Shown piece after piece: positions 1-9,989 of a stretch of 64,000 bases of DNA; within the stretch, counting starts at the first letter, position 1; the number at the start of each line of letters is the position of its first letter. The notes beneath the pieces are model-generated. The model was not told where the DNA came from and searched no databases. It was given only the letters and a program-made list of their open reading frames with translations. The translations under genes and the position numbers were made by a program. This stretch comes from Fodinibius salipaludis (GTDB taxonomy: Bacteria > Bacteroidota > Rhodothermia > Balneolales > Balneolaceae): contig NZ_NSKE01000002.1 in NCBI RefSeq assembly GCF_002287075.1, positions 310,001 to 374,000 on the forward strand. The letters are read 5' to 3'.

Positions 1-638
1 TTGAGAATACCCCTCAAGATAACTGCATAATTTTTACAGCCTCTAAACGGGGGACGGACCGCCTCTATCGAACGCTGCGAAAAAATGATATGAAGGCCAC
101 AAGTCTGCACGGAAAGCTTTCGGATGAAAAACGATCGCAACGTTTCGCGAATTTTACTAACGGTGATGTACAATATCTCTTAGTTGCTGATACTCCCGCC
201 GCTGAACTCGATCTGGATCGGGTTACACAGGTTATCAACTATGACGTACCTAACGATCCCGATGAATATCGCTATCGGGCCAACCTGGTCGGTTCGGGCA
301 CCGCATCACGCATTGTTTCTCTTGTTTCCAAACAAGATCGCAGCGATATAAACGAGCTGGAAAATAGCCTTGGACAAGCACCCAAGGAACTACCACTTCC
401 AGACAAGGTTAAGCAGAAACTTGAAGAACGTAAGAAACAGAAAAAGAAAAAGTCACGAGGCGGTAAACGTGATAATCGCTCCAAACGAGGAAGTAATAAT
501 GGTCGCGGTAAAAAGAAAAATGATGATCTACAGTTACCACGCCCAAGCTATGACAAGTTAAGCGGTGGGAAGAAGGGTGATGCACCCAAGGATCAAAAAT
601 CCGGTGTTATCGGCTTAATCAAAAAGCTCTTTTCTTAA
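1..638 (+). CDS. DEAD-box RNA helicase, C-terminal part (cut by window start)
   Basis: The reading frame is open from base 3, so the gene begins outside the window; the first in-window ATG at 90 is internal. The visible part is the second RecA-like helicase domain (motif IV-like CIIFTASKRG; motif V region VADTPAAELD; INYDVPNDPDEY) followed by a Lys/Arg/Gly-rich basic tail from about 430 to 600, as in RhlE-type helicases, where it binds RNA. Motif VI is odd: the usual HRxGRxxR stretch reads YRANLVGSG, so the catalytic arginines are missing. It probably acts in RNA remodelling or ribosome assembly, perhaps with weakened ATPase activity. A strong terminator follows. Confidence 0.85.
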   Translation, partial: ENTPQDNCIIFTASKRGTDRLYRTLRKNDMKATSLHGKLSDEKRSQRFANFTNGDVQYLLVADTPAAELDLDRVTQVINYDVPNDPDEYRYRANLVGSGTASRIVSLVSKQDRSDINELENSLGQAPKELPLPDKVKQKLEERKKQKKKKSRGGKRDNRSKRGSNNGRGKKKNDDLQLPRPSYDKLSGGKKGDAPKDQKSGVIGLIKKLFS

Positions 639-669
639 TCCCAAAGTGAAATATTATTGTGTTTCAAAA

Positions 670-697
670 GGACGAGCTTGTTGCTCGTCCTTTTTTG
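670..697 (+). terminator. Rho-independent terminator of the helicase gene
   Basis: Perfect 8-bp stem GGACGAGC / GCTCGTCC with a 5-nt loop, followed by six T, 32 bases after the helicase stop codon. Confidence 0.9.
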
Positions 698-698
698 T

Positions 699-1117
699 TT
701 GAATAATTTATTGTAAACATGTATTAGATATTCACAAGTTAAAAGGTACACATAAAATAAAGGGTCAGGCAGTAGGGCATTTACCTGCCCCCCTCACTTG
801 ATGAATAAATATTTCTTGAGTATTAGAAATGTAAATACACTATGTAACAAATTTATTATCTGTTAATTAATAGACTGTTATTTATACACGTACTCTTCAT
901 TAGCCATCTGCATGTGTTTATAATCCCAATGAGCGATCAAGATCACCTGCCATATTACCCTAATGCAGATTCTTTTGGACCGAATAGTCCAAGTTCTTGG
1001 TGTCAAAACCACAGAAAACACATAAGATTATCATTGCTTTAAAACCGCTTAATACATAGTTAAAGATCAGTCGTTATCATTTCCGCGTTATCCTCTATAA
1101 CCTTAAATGTTGGAGTA
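699..1117. other. Intergenic, no gene seen
   Basis: About 420 AT-rich bases without a convincing coding frame, RNA gene or repeat. It presumably carries the promoter of the small gene at 1118. Confidence 0.5.
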
Positions 1118-1327
1118 ATGATGACGGTCCTTTTTGAAGAAAAGCTTGAAGAATTTTATCGCACCGGGGAATACAAAGGGTTTTATGAAGTAATCGAACA
1201 TGAACAGGAAAGAATGATACATCTGACCTTCACCGATGGGTTTCAAGAAATATCAGCATCGGGCATGTTCAAAAGTGATGCCTTGCAACGTATCTTTCAT
1301 CAGATTGACAGCGTGCGATCAAATTAG
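1118..1327 (+). CDS. Small hypothetical protein
   Basis: A 69-residue acidic protein, not recognised. The start ATG is preceded by GGAG seven bases upstream, so the start is credible (a second ATG follows directly). It has no signal peptide or membrane segment, and its alternating charged and hydrophobic residues suggest a small alpha/beta cytosolic protein. It stands alone between the helicase terminator and a convergent gene. Confidence 0.5.
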   Translation: MMTVLFEEKLEEFYRTGEYKGFYEVIEHEQERMIHLTFTDGFQEISASGMFKSDALQRIFHQIDSVRSN

Positions 1328-1456
1328 TTATTGCGGAACTAAAAGTATGGAGAAACAAACTTTATAGAAATATCATCAAGTATCTCTGAAAAAGTTTATT
1401 GGTATACCTATGAACTAATAATAACCAAGTTACCTCTCCTTAATAGCTTCTCGCAA

Positions 1457-1490
1457 TAAAAAAAGCCCCGCTGAATGATCAGCGAGGCTT
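1457..1490 (-). terminator. Rho-independent terminator of the oxoamine-synthase gene
   Basis: Read leftward: stem GCCTCGCTGA / TCAGCGGGGC with a short loop, then a T run (A run at 1457-1464 on the plus strand). It lies just past the stop at 1519. Confidence 0.85.
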
Positions 1491-1518
1491 CTAATAAAAT
1501 TCGACTCTGCTTAAATAA

Positions 1519-2757
1519 TTAAGCAGTCATTCTCTGTTTCTGCTTTTCTGCCTCAGCAAACACCACATCTTTTATCGCCTCAAATCCTTTGAGCGTTTTT
1601 TCGATGTGCTCTTTAGTATGAGCCGCAGTCGGTATCAGACGAATCAGCACCGTTCCTTTGGGTACTACCGGATACGCAACACCGCTTACAAAAATGCCGT
1701 GCTCTTCACGCATTTTACGCATTATAAGCTGACACAGATCAGTACTTCCTTTTGTTAAGACAGGTGTTACCGGACATTCTGCAGGCAATACGTTATAGCC
1801 CATATCCCGGAGTCCATCACGAAGCATATTCGTATTTTCCCACAGCTTTTCTCTCCACTGGGGATTGTTACGAATCATTTCCAACCGCTTGCGCGCCGAC
1901 TTAACAATCGGCATCGGTACTGACTTCGCAAAAATTTGGCTGCGGACATTCGCTTTCAGGAATTCTACTACACGCTCATCAGTAGCTACAAAAGCACCAA
2001 TCAAAGCAAAAGCCTTGGCAAAAGTACCAAAATAAAGGTCAATCCCATCGTGGCAATCCAGATGTGTTCCCGTTCCGGATCCATCTTCTCCCATCGTTCC
2101 TACGCCATGTGCGTCATCAACAAGCAAGCGAAAAGGGTATTCTTCTTTGAGAGCAATCATCTCATTCAAAATGCCCAGATCACCGGTCATTCCAAAAGCA
2201 CCCTCTGTTACAACCAGAACAGCCCCATCATCCTTTTTCTTACGATGCGCACGCTCCAACTGTGTTTTAAAACTTTCAACATCGTTGTGCTTGAACACAT
2301 ACTTTTCAGCCATCGCAAGCTGCTTTCCATCAACAATACAAGCGTGGCTCAGCTCATCATAGATAAGAACATCGTTGCGATCTACCAGTGCATGAATAAC
2401 GCTCATAATTCCCTGGTAGCCGTAATTCAGCAGAAAAGCATCATCCTTGTGAACAAAATCGGCCAATTCTTCTTCCAATTTTTCATGCTCAGTAGAATTC
2501 CCCGTCATCAGGCGGGCCCCCATGGGACTACTTAAACTGTAATCCTTGGCAATTTGGGCATCATATTCTTTTATCTCTTCATTGCTCCCAATACCCAAAT
2601 AATCATTAATACTCCAGACAATTACATCATCACCATTAAACTTCATTTCGGGCCCCAACGGACCTTCAAGTTTAGGGTACGTATAATATCCGTATCCTTC
2701 TGATGTAAATTCCCCTAACGGGCTTGGTCTGGACTCAAGCTTATCAAATAAATCCAT
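1519..2757 (-). CDS. Alpha-oxoamine synthase family PLP enzyme (serine palmitoyltransferase-like)
   Basis: 412 residues, full length for the family that condenses an amino acid with an acyl-CoA (SPT, KBL, BioF). The aspartate/histidine pair that holds PLP is at D214-H217 (VDDAHG), and the Schiff-base lysine is K248 in GTFAKAF. The loop after the lysine reads ALIGAF rather than the SxGG form common in BioF. Sphingolipid synthesis is widespread in Bacteroidota, so serine palmitoyltransferase is the most likely role, but KBL- or BioF-like activity cannot be excluded. Monocistronic, with its own terminator. Confidence 0.8.
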   Translation of the reverse strand: MDLFDKLESRPSPLGEFTSEGYGYYTYPKLEGPLGPEMKFNGDDVIVWSINDYLGIGSNEEIKEYDAQIAKDYSLSSPMGARLMTGNSTEHEKLEEELADFVHKDDAFLLNYGYQGIMSVIHALVDRNDVLIYDELSHACIVDGKQLAMAEKYVFKHNDVESFKTQLERAHRKKKDDGAVLVVTEGAFGMTGDLGILNEMIALKEEYPFRLLVDDAHGVGTMGEDGSGTGTHLDCHDGIDLYFGTFAKAFALIGAFVATDERVVEFLKANVRSQIFAKSVPMPIVKSARKRLEMIRNNPQWREKLWENTNMLRDGLRDMGYNVLPAECPVTPVLTKGSTDLCQLIMRKMREEHGIFVSGVAYPVVPKGTVLIRLIPTAAHTKEHIEKTLKGFEAIKDVVFAEAEKQKQRMTA

Positions 2758-2972
2758 AAACTAATTTGTACTAATTGTTGGTTATATGTAGATGATTGTT
2801 CTGCTAATAAACAAAAAAAGTGCCTGTAAAAACATTTAAAAAAGGTAATGAAAATAACCTGCATGTCAAAAACAAACCCCCTCCAAACAGCCCACTATAA
2901 CATACTGATATTACTATACTTATGGATAACATAAACTCATCTTATTAAATTTCTGCTATTTGTCGCTTCCTT

Positions 2973-4415
2973 TTAAACCCTATCTCGGCCCAACTTACCA
3001 CCAATTTCCAAAACAACTTTTTCCAGAAGTTCTATATCCTCCTTCTTGGTGCGGGGGTTGATAAAACAAACCCGAAGTGCTGTTTTTCCTTTTATTTTTG
3101 TCCCCGTTAGAAAAACTCTTCCATCCGACTCAATTTCCTGAATAATATTATCATTCAACCTATTTAGCGTTGACTCCTCCATCCCACCGGGATTGTAGCG
3201 AAAACAAACAATCGATAACGGAACCGGGGCCATAAGCTCCAGCTTCTTATTTGAACCCACGAGTTCTGATAGATATCTTGCCTTATCCATATCAGAAGCT
3301 ATTTCATCACGCAAACGGGTAGCACCATACGCCTTAATCGTCATCCAAACCTTTAGAGCCTTGAATTCTTTCGTAAGCGGTAGGTTGTATTCCATCAAAT
3401 CGGTACGGCCGCCATTTTGCTCATCAGATTTCAAGTAGTCGGGAATAGTGCTGAACGTTTTTCGTAGATGATCGGGATTTTTAACCAGTACACCGCCGGC
3501 CTCAAAAGGTACATATAACCACTTATGGGGATTAACAACCACTGAATCTGCTTTTCCAATACCAGAAAACATTGAGCTCACTCCCTCAACCTTTGCAGCC
3601 GGACCTCCATACGCTGCATCAATGTGGTACCACAAATCGTAACGCTGACAAATATCAGCGACTGCATTCAAATCATCCACGGCGCCCGTATTGGTGGTAC
3701 CTGCTACGGAAATGGCACAAATAGGATGAAGTCCCGCATTTTTATCATTCCTAATTTGCTCTTCCAGCTGATCGACATCAATACAGAAATCATCGTCAAC
3801 CGGAATCTTACGCAAATATTTCTTGCCCAATCCCAGCATATCCATGGCCTTGTCAAAGCTTGAATGTCCCTCCTCCGAAACATATACCGTCATTGGTCGG
3901 GAGCCATAGATCCCCTCATCCGAAATATCAACCGGCGCTTTTATCTTACGCGCCACGGCCAGGCAATTAAAATTAGCCACCGATCCCCCGCTGAGCAACA
4001 CCCCGGCACTGCTCGTCGGGTAGCCGATAAACTCAGCCACCCATCGCATTACCAATCTCTCCAGCTCAGTACTAACCGGAGACGAATGCCACTTTAGATT
4101 ATTCTGATTAAGCGATGCCTTAATCATCTCTGCCAGCACCGCAACCTGATTGCCTCCACCTGTGATATATCCGAAATAACGGGGACCGGCGCTATTTGTA
4201 ATGGTGCTCAACACCTTTTCACCGACTTCATCCAGCAGAGAACCAATATTCTTCGGATCCTCGGGTAGCGATTCATTCAAAAGCTCCTGCACCTCACTGG
4301 GGCTTTTCCCGGCAAAAACCTTCGATTCTCCATGTTCTTGGTAGTGAGATGCAATCAGCTTGCCGGCTTCATCAATCCAACGTTTAAATTGTTTAGGAGA
4401 TACATCGAGACTCAT
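2973..4415 (-). CDS. PLP-dependent amino-acid decarboxylase (group II)
   Basis: 480 residues, matching aromatic-L-amino-acid/glutamate decarboxylases. The PLP-stacking histidine is H184 (EEGHSS), the PLP-nitrogen aspartate is D266 in HIDAAYG, and the Schiff-base lysine is K298 in NPHKW. The family removes the alpha-carboxyl group of Tyr, Trp, DOPA, Glu or Asp; the sequence alone does not tell which. It sits in the same direction as the upstream CPBP protease gene with a gap of about 100 bases, and 215 non-coding bases separate it from the oxoamine synthase gene. Confidence 0.85.
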   Translation of the reverse strand: MSLDVSPKQFKRWIDEAGKLIASHYQEHGESKVFAGKSPSEVQELLNESLPEDPKNIGSLLDEVGEKVLSTITNSAGPRYFGYITGGGNQVAVLAEMIKASLNQNNLKWHSSPVSTELERLVMRWVAEFIGYPTSSAGVLLSGGSVANFNCLAVARKIKAPVDISDEGIYGSRPMTVYVSEEGHSSFDKAMDMLGLGKKYLRKIPVDDDFCIDVDQLEEQIRNDKNAGLHPICAISVAGTTNTGAVDDLNAVADICQRYDLWYHIDAAYGGPAAKVEGVSSMFSGIGKADSVVVNPHKWLYVPFEAGGVLVKNPDHLRKTFSTIPDYLKSDEQNGGRTDLMEYNLPLTKEFKALKVWMTIKAYGATRLRDEIASDMDKARYLSELVGSNKKLELMAPVPLSIVCFRYNPGGMEESTLNRLNDNIIQEIESDGRVFLTGTKIKGKTALRVCFINPRTKKEDIELLEKVVLEIGGKLGRDRV

Positions 4416-4516
4416 TTTCTTACTATTTTACATTAATAAATTTGATATGACGTAGCCGAATATAGTCCTCTTCTACAGAAACTCCACAACTGATACTTCG
4501 ATCTTTAAAAATGATA

Positions 4517-5179
4517 TCAGAATCCCTCAAAAAAGTACTCTCCTAAGCCCAGCGTGAAAATCAGCCATCCGTACAGAATATGTTCTACCGTAACCCAAAA
4601 AAGGGATTGCGTTCTTTTATAGGTCATTCCAAATAGTATACCGCCACCAAAGCTGAGCCCTATTGCCATCCAGTTTCCATATACCAAGTGCAAAAAAGAA
4701 AATGCCAATGCACTAAACAAAACATCACTGTTCTTGAAGTAGAAGAAATCTTTGTATCGGTGGAAAAAGAATGTGCGATAGATAATCTCTTGTGGCAGCG
4801 CCGAAAAAACTGGATATAATACCATCACAAGCATCCATATCCATGGATCTTCAATGGGGAAAGCGAGTAAATTTACAGGATCTAATATCCACGCTAATCC
4901 AAATAATCCCGGAGCAATAATCAGCAGACGAAGCAATATGGTTTTACTGGCCTGATCAGCCTCAGACCTTCGAAAGAGTCCTTTTCCAAACATGGAATCC
5001 CGCCAAAGCACATAGCCACAGTACACCGCAACCAATCCAAGTAACACCAACTTGGGCAATGGACTTATTCCCACATATTCCGCCCCGGGCAATCCTATAA
5101 AAATTATTATCCCCTCTAATAAAAGAAGCCCAGATCCTGAATAAGTAGAACCCTTCTTATCACTATCACCGGTCATCAT
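4517..5179 (-). CDS. CPBP family intramembrane glutamic endopeptidase
   Basis: 220 residues with about six hydrophobic membrane segments. The family motifs are recognisable: QEIIYR (in place of the usual EExxxR), FSFLHLVYGN with the second-motif histidine, and a late HILYG. CPBP/Rce1-like proteases cleave within the membrane or act on prenylated or bacteriocin-like peptides. The first glutamate of the EE pair is replaced by glutamine, while the catalytic second Glu remains. Divergent from uvrA. Confidence 0.75.
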   Translation of the reverse strand: MMTGDSDKKGSTYSGSGLLLLEGIIIFIGLPGAEYVGISPLPKLVLLGLVAVYCGYVLWRDSMFGKGLFRRSEADQASKTILLRLLIIAPGLFGLAWILDPVNLLAFPIEDPWIWMLVMVLYPVFSALPQEIIYRTFFFHRYKDFFYFKNSDVLFSALAFSFLHLVYGNWMAIGLSFGGGILFGMTYKRTQSLFWVTVEHILYGWLIFTLGLGEYFFEGF

Positions 5180-5297
5180 AAGCGAACGTATTTGTATTAA
5201 GGCATGTTTATATTGATTCGTCCATATGGATTAAAACCTCACTTTTTGTCATAAAATTTGTACCTTTACCCGTTTATAAAAACGCAAAAATAACTGA

Positions 5298-8108
5298 ATG
5301 TCTCAGACCGAAACGATCTCCGATAAAGATCAATCACAAACCGACGAAGATCGCCCCATTATTGTCAAAGGGGCTCGCGTTCACAACCTTAAAGAAATAG
5401 ATGTTGAAATTCCCCGAAACAAGATGACGGTGATTACCGGCGTCAGCGGATCGGGAAAATCGAGCCTGGCTTTTGATACTATCTATGCCGAGGGACAACG
5501 CCGCTATGTCGAAAGCCTCTCCAGTTACGCACGGCAATTCCTGGAGCGCATGGATAAGCCGGATGTAGACTTTATGCAAGGCATTTCTCCGGCCATGGCC
5601 ATTCAGCAGAAAACCGCTTCTTCGAATCCCCGTTCTACAGTCGGGACCACTACCGAAATTTACGACTATATGCGGCTACTTTATGCCCGTATTGGTCGCA
5701 CGATCTCTCCAAAATCCGGCAAGGAGGTCCATAAAGACAGTACCAAAACAGTTATTGAAGAACTGCATCATCAGTTTGATGAAGATACAAAATTTTATGT
5801 GCTGTTTTCTATTCCCGAGCACGAAGAAAAGGGGTTGGAAGATGAACTTCGCGTGTTAAAAGAAAAAGGGTATCCACGGCTACTGCATATTGAAGATGAA
5901 AGCATTTTGGATCTCACAACCGATGACGTAGATCCCGATAATATTGATGCGGATAATTATCGTGTTTTGGTCGATCGTCTCATTTTAAAAGATGATGAGG
6001 ATACGCGAACTCGTATTGCCGGGTCACTTGAAACAGCCTTTCAGGAAGGCAGCGGACGCTGCTCGGTAAAAATACGCGATGGCAAAGAGCTGAATTTCAG
6101 CGAGCGGTTTGAACGTGACGGTATGGAGTTCACTGAACCTAAACCACAGATGTTTTCGTTTAATAATCCGTTTGGTGCCTGCGATAAATGTGAGGGATTC
6201 GGCAAGGTTTCGGGTATTGACGAGAACCTGGTTATTCCTGATCCCGAAGAAACTATTCGTAATGGAGCCATTGCTCCCTACAGCGGTGAAAAATTCAGCC
6301 GACACCTGCGTGATCTTATTAAAGTTTCGGCACGATACAGCCTGCCTATTGATACCCCTTACCAAGAACTTGATGATGAAGTCAAAGAAATTATCTGGGA
6401 GGGGAAAGACGAATATATCGGGATTCGTCCATTTTTTGATGAGGTCAAAAGCCAATCCTATAAAGTACATATGCGCGTATTCTATTCGCGCTATCGCGGA
6501 TACAGCCGTTGTCCCGATTGTAAGGGATATCGCGTGCGAAAAGACGCCCTTTATGTAAAAGTGAACGAAAAGCATATCGGCGAAGTCGCAGAAATGACTA
6601 TCGGGCATGCCAGAGACTTTTTCGAAAACCTGGAGCTAACAGAATTTGAAAAGGAAGTAGCCGAACAGGTGCTTTTTGAAATTCGCAAGCGACTTAAATA
6701 TCTCGATGAGGTTGGACTTAGCTATCTAACACTCAACCGACTGGCGAAAACCCTAAGTGGCGGCGAGTCTCAGCGTATCAGCCTGGCAAACTCACTGGGC
6801 AGTTCGCTAATTGGCAGCCTCTATGTACTGGATGAGCCCACTATTGGATTACATCCCCGCGACAATGATCGCTTGATCAATATTTTAAAATCGCTACGAG
6901 ATATCGGAAATACCGTACTGGTCGTAGAACACGATCCCGAGATGATAAAAGCGGCCGATAATATTATTGATATTGGTCCCTTTGCCGGCGTACACGGCGG
7001 AGAAGTAGTGTACAGCGGATCGTATAATAATCTACTGGAAGCCAATACATTAACCGGTAAATATATAAGCGGGCGAAAAGAGATCCCGGTGCCTGAAAAA
7101 CGTCGCAAGGGCAGCGGAAAAGTTATCAAACTTGAAGGAGCGATGGAACACAACCTCAAAAGTCTCGATGTAGAATTCCCGCTCGAAAAACTGATCTGTG
7201 TCACCGGTGTCAGCGGATCGGGAAAATCGACCCTGGTACACGATACCCTCTATGCAGCTATTCAAAATCAGATGGGAACGTATAAAGACGAAATAGGTCA
7301 TCATCGCAAAATTACCGGTACCAACTATATTGATTCGGTAGAGATGGTTGATCAGTCTCCCATAGGCCGATCTTCACGATCCAATCCTGCTACGTATACT
7401 AAAGCATTTGACGGTATTCGCGATCTATTTTCTAATACGCGCCAATCAAAAATCATGGGCTACGAACCGGGGCATTTCTCGTTTAACGTTCCCGGAGGAC
7501 GATGTGAAGCCTGCCAAGGCGAAGGCATCCAAAAAATTGAGATGCAGTTTATGGCCGATATCGAGCTGACCTGTGAGGAATGCGGTGGCAAGCGCTATCG
7601 CAAGGACGTGCTACAGGTTAAATACCGCGGCAAGAATATCCACGACGTACTTAACATGTCTGTTTCTGAGGCCATCGAATTTTTTGTGGATGAGGATCGC
7701 ATCACCAATAAACTACAGACACTTGAAGACGTGGGACTCGGCTACCTCAAGCTCGGTCAAAGTGCTCCGACGCTTTCCGGTGGTGAAGCACAGCGCGTGA
7801 AGCTGGCCAAGTTTCTCAGCAAATCAGCCGGTGACAGTACGCTCTACTTCTTTGATGAACCTACGACGGGGCTCCATTATGAAGATATTGCCAAACTGCT
7901 CGATTCCTTCAACGAGCTTGTCAATAACGGTCACACGGTCATTATCATCGAACACAATTTGGATGTAATCAAGTCTGCCGATCATATCATTGATATTGGC
8001 CCGGAAGGAGGTTTTGCAGGCGGAAAAGTGGTGGCAACCGGTACCCCCGAAGAAATTACTGAAGCCGAAGAAAGCTATACTGGCAAATACCTTAGCGAAG
8101 TCCTTTAA
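5298..8108 (+). CDS. uvrA: UvrA, excinuclease ABC subunit A
   Basis: 936 residues, the normal length. UvrA scans DNA for bulky damage and loads UvrB in nucleotide excision repair. Two ABC ATPase modules are visible: the first Walker A GVSGSGKSS at 48-56, the second near residue 638, each with an LSGGE signature. The zinc sites are CDKC/CPDC and CEAC/CEEC with the expected spacing. A TAnnTTT-like box (TACCTTTAC) about 30 bases upstream may be the -7 promoter element. It converges on the GH43 gene with only 2 bases between stop codons. Confidence 0.98.
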   Translation: MSQTETISDKDQSQTDEDRPIIVKGARVHNLKEIDVEIPRNKMTVITGVSGSGKSSLAFDTIYAEGQRRYVESLSSYARQFLERMDKPDVDFMQGISPAMAIQQKTASSNPRSTVGTTTEIYDYMRLLYARIGRTISPKSGKEVHKDSTKTVIEELHHQFDEDTKFYVLFSIPEHEEKGLEDELRVLKEKGYPRLLHIEDESILDLTTDDVDPDNIDADNYRVLVDRLILKDDEDTRTRIAGSLETAFQEGSGRCSVKIRDGKELNFSERFERDGMEFTEPKPQMFSFNNPFGACDKCEGFGKVSGIDENLVIPDPEETIRNGAIAPYSGEKFSRHLRDLIKVSARYSLPIDTPYQELDDEVKEIIWEGKDEYIGIRPFFDEVKSQSYKVHMRVFYSRYRGYSRCPDCKGYRVRKDALYVKVNEKHIGEVAEMTIGHARDFFENLELTEFEKEVAEQVLFEIRKRLKYLDEVGLSYLTLNRLAKTLSGGESQRISLANSLGSSLIGSLYVLDEPTIGLHPRDNDRLINILKSLRDIGNTVLVVEHDPEMIKAADNIIDIGPFAGVHGGEVVYSGSYNNLLEANTLTGKYISGRKEIPVPEKRRKGSGKVIKLEGAMEHNLKSLDVEFPLEKLICVTGVSGSGKSTLVHDTLYAAIQNQMGTYKDEIGHHRKITGTNYIDSVEMVDQSPIGRSSRSNPATYTKAFDGIRDLFSNTRQSKIMGYEPGHFSFNVPGGRCEACQGEGIQKIEMQFMADIELTCEECGGKRYRKDVLQVKYRGKNIHDVLNMSVSEAIEFFVDEDRITNKLQTLEDVGLGYLKLGQSAPTLSGGEAQRVKLAKFLSKSAGDSTLYFFDEPTTGLHYEDIAKLLDSFNELVNNGHTVIIIEHNLDVIKSADHIIDIGPEGGFAGGKVVATGTPEEITEAEESYTGKYLSEVL

Positions 8109-8110
8109 CT

Positions 8111-9124
8111 TTATTCAACAGCACCCACGCCTTCGGTCGTCATTTGTACTTTTTGCAAGGTTCCGTCAGCATTATAATGCAGGGAGTCTACTGAAACCGA
8201 ACGACGGTAACTACCACCCTCTGTTGGAATAGCACCAGTATGGTAAAAGAAATACGATTGCCCTTTGTAATCAATAATAGCTTGGTGATTGGTATTCGTA
8301 TTTCCTGCCACCTCATTTAGTATCCCCTTAAAGTAATATGGGCCTTCAATATTATCGCTCATCGCATAAGCGGTCTTTTCGGGAAATTTATATGCATACG
8401 AAAGGTAGTAATAACCGTTTTTCTTGTGGATCCACGGTCCCTCCGTAAAGTGCGGTAAATCAATCGTTTTGATCTCGCCTTCTAACTCAATCATGTTCTC
8501 TTTCAGCTTCGAGTAATACAACTGTGTATTGCCCCAAAACATATAGGCCTGACCATCGCTGTCTACAAAAACAGTGGGATCAATATCATCCCAGGTAATA
8601 TCTACATCGGTAGTCATATCATTAGTCACCAATGCCGAGCCACGCGCATCCTTAAACGGTCCGGTAGGACTATCAGAAACCCCCACACCAATCGCCTTGG
8701 CCTCATTTTCTGCGTGCGTTACCGTGGTATACCAGTAGAATTTTCCATCGTGATGGATGACTTCTGCTGCCCACGCATCGCCCGATGCCCATTCAAAATC
8801 TTTTGCGCAAAGCGGCACGTCATACTCCTGCCAGTTTACCAAGTCTGTGGAAGAATACACCAGCCATTCACGAAGATCATAAAATCCGTGTCCCGGCTCG
8901 GCCTGATCATGTCCCACATAAAGAAATACCGTATCCTTATAAACAATAGCTGCAGGATCGGCCGTGTATTTTTCAGTAATAATGGGATTACCCGGTTCCG
9001 GAACGGGCTCATCTGTAAGTACTTCCTCAGTTGATTCTTGCGTAGAGCATGAAAAGACTAATAAGGCCGCAACAAACACTCCCATAAATCCAAAAACGAA
9101 TTTTCGACGATCGCATATACCCAT
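8111..9124 (-). CDS. GH43-type glycoside hydrolase lipoprotein (arabinosidase/xylosidase)
   Basis: 337 residues. The N-terminus is a lipoprotein signal with hydrophobic core and lipobox LVFSC, so the mature protein is anchored by a lipidated Cys facing the periplasm or outside. The five-bladed propeller family pattern is clear: ADPAAIVY with the catalytic-base Asp, DIDPTVFVD with the pKa-modulating Asp, and TEGPWI with the general-acid Glu. GH43 enzymes cut arabinan or xylan side chains. No SusC/D partner is next to it, so this is not a polysaccharide utilisation locus. Confidence 0.85.
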   Translation of the reverse strand: MGICDRRKFVFGFMGVFVAALLVFSCSTQESTEEVLTDEPVPEPGNPIITEKYTADPAAIVYKDTVFLYVGHDQAEPGHGFYDLREWLVYSSTDLVNWQEYDVPLCAKDFEWASGDAWAAEVIHHDGKFYWYTTVTHAENEAKAIGVGVSDSPTGPFKDARGSALVTNDMTTDVDITWDDIDPTVFVDSDGQAYMFWGNTQLYYSKLKENMIELEGEIKTIDLPHFTEGPWIHKKNGYYYLSYAYKFPEKTAYAMSDNIEGPYYFKGILNEVAGNTNTNHQAIIDYKGQSYFFYHTGAIPTEGGSYRRSVSVDSLHYNADGTLQKVQMTTEGVGAVE

Positions 9125-9365
9125 AACATTGTAGCTTGAAGTAGCAGAAATAGTTAAGTGTTAAATATACAATTATTTTTGGATGCTTCTACTTTTCTAA
9201 AAAGAAACCAGCGATGATAAGGTATAACTTACCGTTTTCGAACCTTTGACTTTACAAAAGGATGATTAAAATAACAGGGGGAGGAACAAATGCTTGCTAA
9301 TTCAATTTAAAGTTGTTCTAACAATTATATTGCTAAACTCAACTTATCTATAAAGAGGTGACGCT

Positions 9366-9944
9366 ATGAAAAAACTATTTCTTCCTTTTATTATTTGTGG
9401 ATTAATAAGCTTGGCTGTTGCACCCAAAGCATCGGCCCAGGCTGATTTTGGATTGCGCGCAGGTATTAATTTTGCCAACGTTAATGATAGACCAGACAAC
9501 TTTGACCCCGATTCCCGAACCGGATTGATGGTAGGTGGATATCTCAATTTCAAAGTGCCAATGAGCCCCATATCCATACAACCGGAGGCGATTTATTCAC
9601 AAAAGGGATTTAAAATTGGAAATGGTACTGCAGAAGTGGACTATTTGGAAATCCCCGTTTTGGCAAAATTTAGCTTTGCTCCTGGCCCTGTTCAGCCGCA
9701 CGTTTATTTTGGACCCTATGCCGGATTTGTACTTAACAGTGAGGTCTCAGGTAACAACCTCAGCGTAGATATTGATAATACACAAACAGATTTTGGTGGT
9801 ATAGTAGGAGCAGGAGCTGACCTTAATGCCGGAGTTGCAAAACTAAATTTGGGCGTCCGCTATGGATTTGGCTTCACTAATATGTTCGAAAACGGTGACG
9901 TCAAAAATGGAGTGTTTTCGGTTGTTGCAGGAATCAGTTTATAA
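9366..9944 (+). CDS. PorT-like outer-membrane beta-barrel protein
   Basis: 192 residues with a clear Sec signal peptide ending at ASAQA, then repeated amphipathic beta strands (FGLRAGINFANV, LNLGVRYGFGF) ending in a hydrophobic residue pattern typical of the OMP_b-brl_2/PorT family. AGAGG lies 7 bases before the ATG, a proper Shine-Dalgarno. The function of these small barrels is generally unknown. Monocistronic. Confidence 0.8.
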   Translation: MKKLFLPFIICGLISLAVAPKASAQADFGLRAGINFANVNDRPDNFDPDSRTGLMVGGYLNFKVPMSPISIQPEAIYSQKGFKIGNGTAEVDYLEIPVLAKFSFAPGPVQPHVYFGPYAGFVLNSEVSGNNLSVDIDNTQTDFGGIVGAGADLNAGVAKLNLGVRYGFGFTNMFENGDVKNGVFSVVAGISL

Positions 9945-9989
9945 TTACTACATAGCCGAGTAATAACCAGAAACTAATAACCGCAATGA

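Noticed and set aside
1936-2535. Long plus-strand open frame opposite the oxoamine synthase gene
   Set aside because: It lies fully antisense to a well-supported gene and has no family-like sequence; a shadow frame.
5245-5269. TTTG / TACCTTTAC as a complete promoter of uvrA
   Set aside because: The spacing is about 12 bases, too short for the usual 17-23; only the -7 box is kept as a hint.
6024-6608. 194-codon minus-strand frame within uvrA
   Set aside because: Antisense to the UvrA zinc region; the protein has no recognisable fold and is explained by uvrA codon usage.
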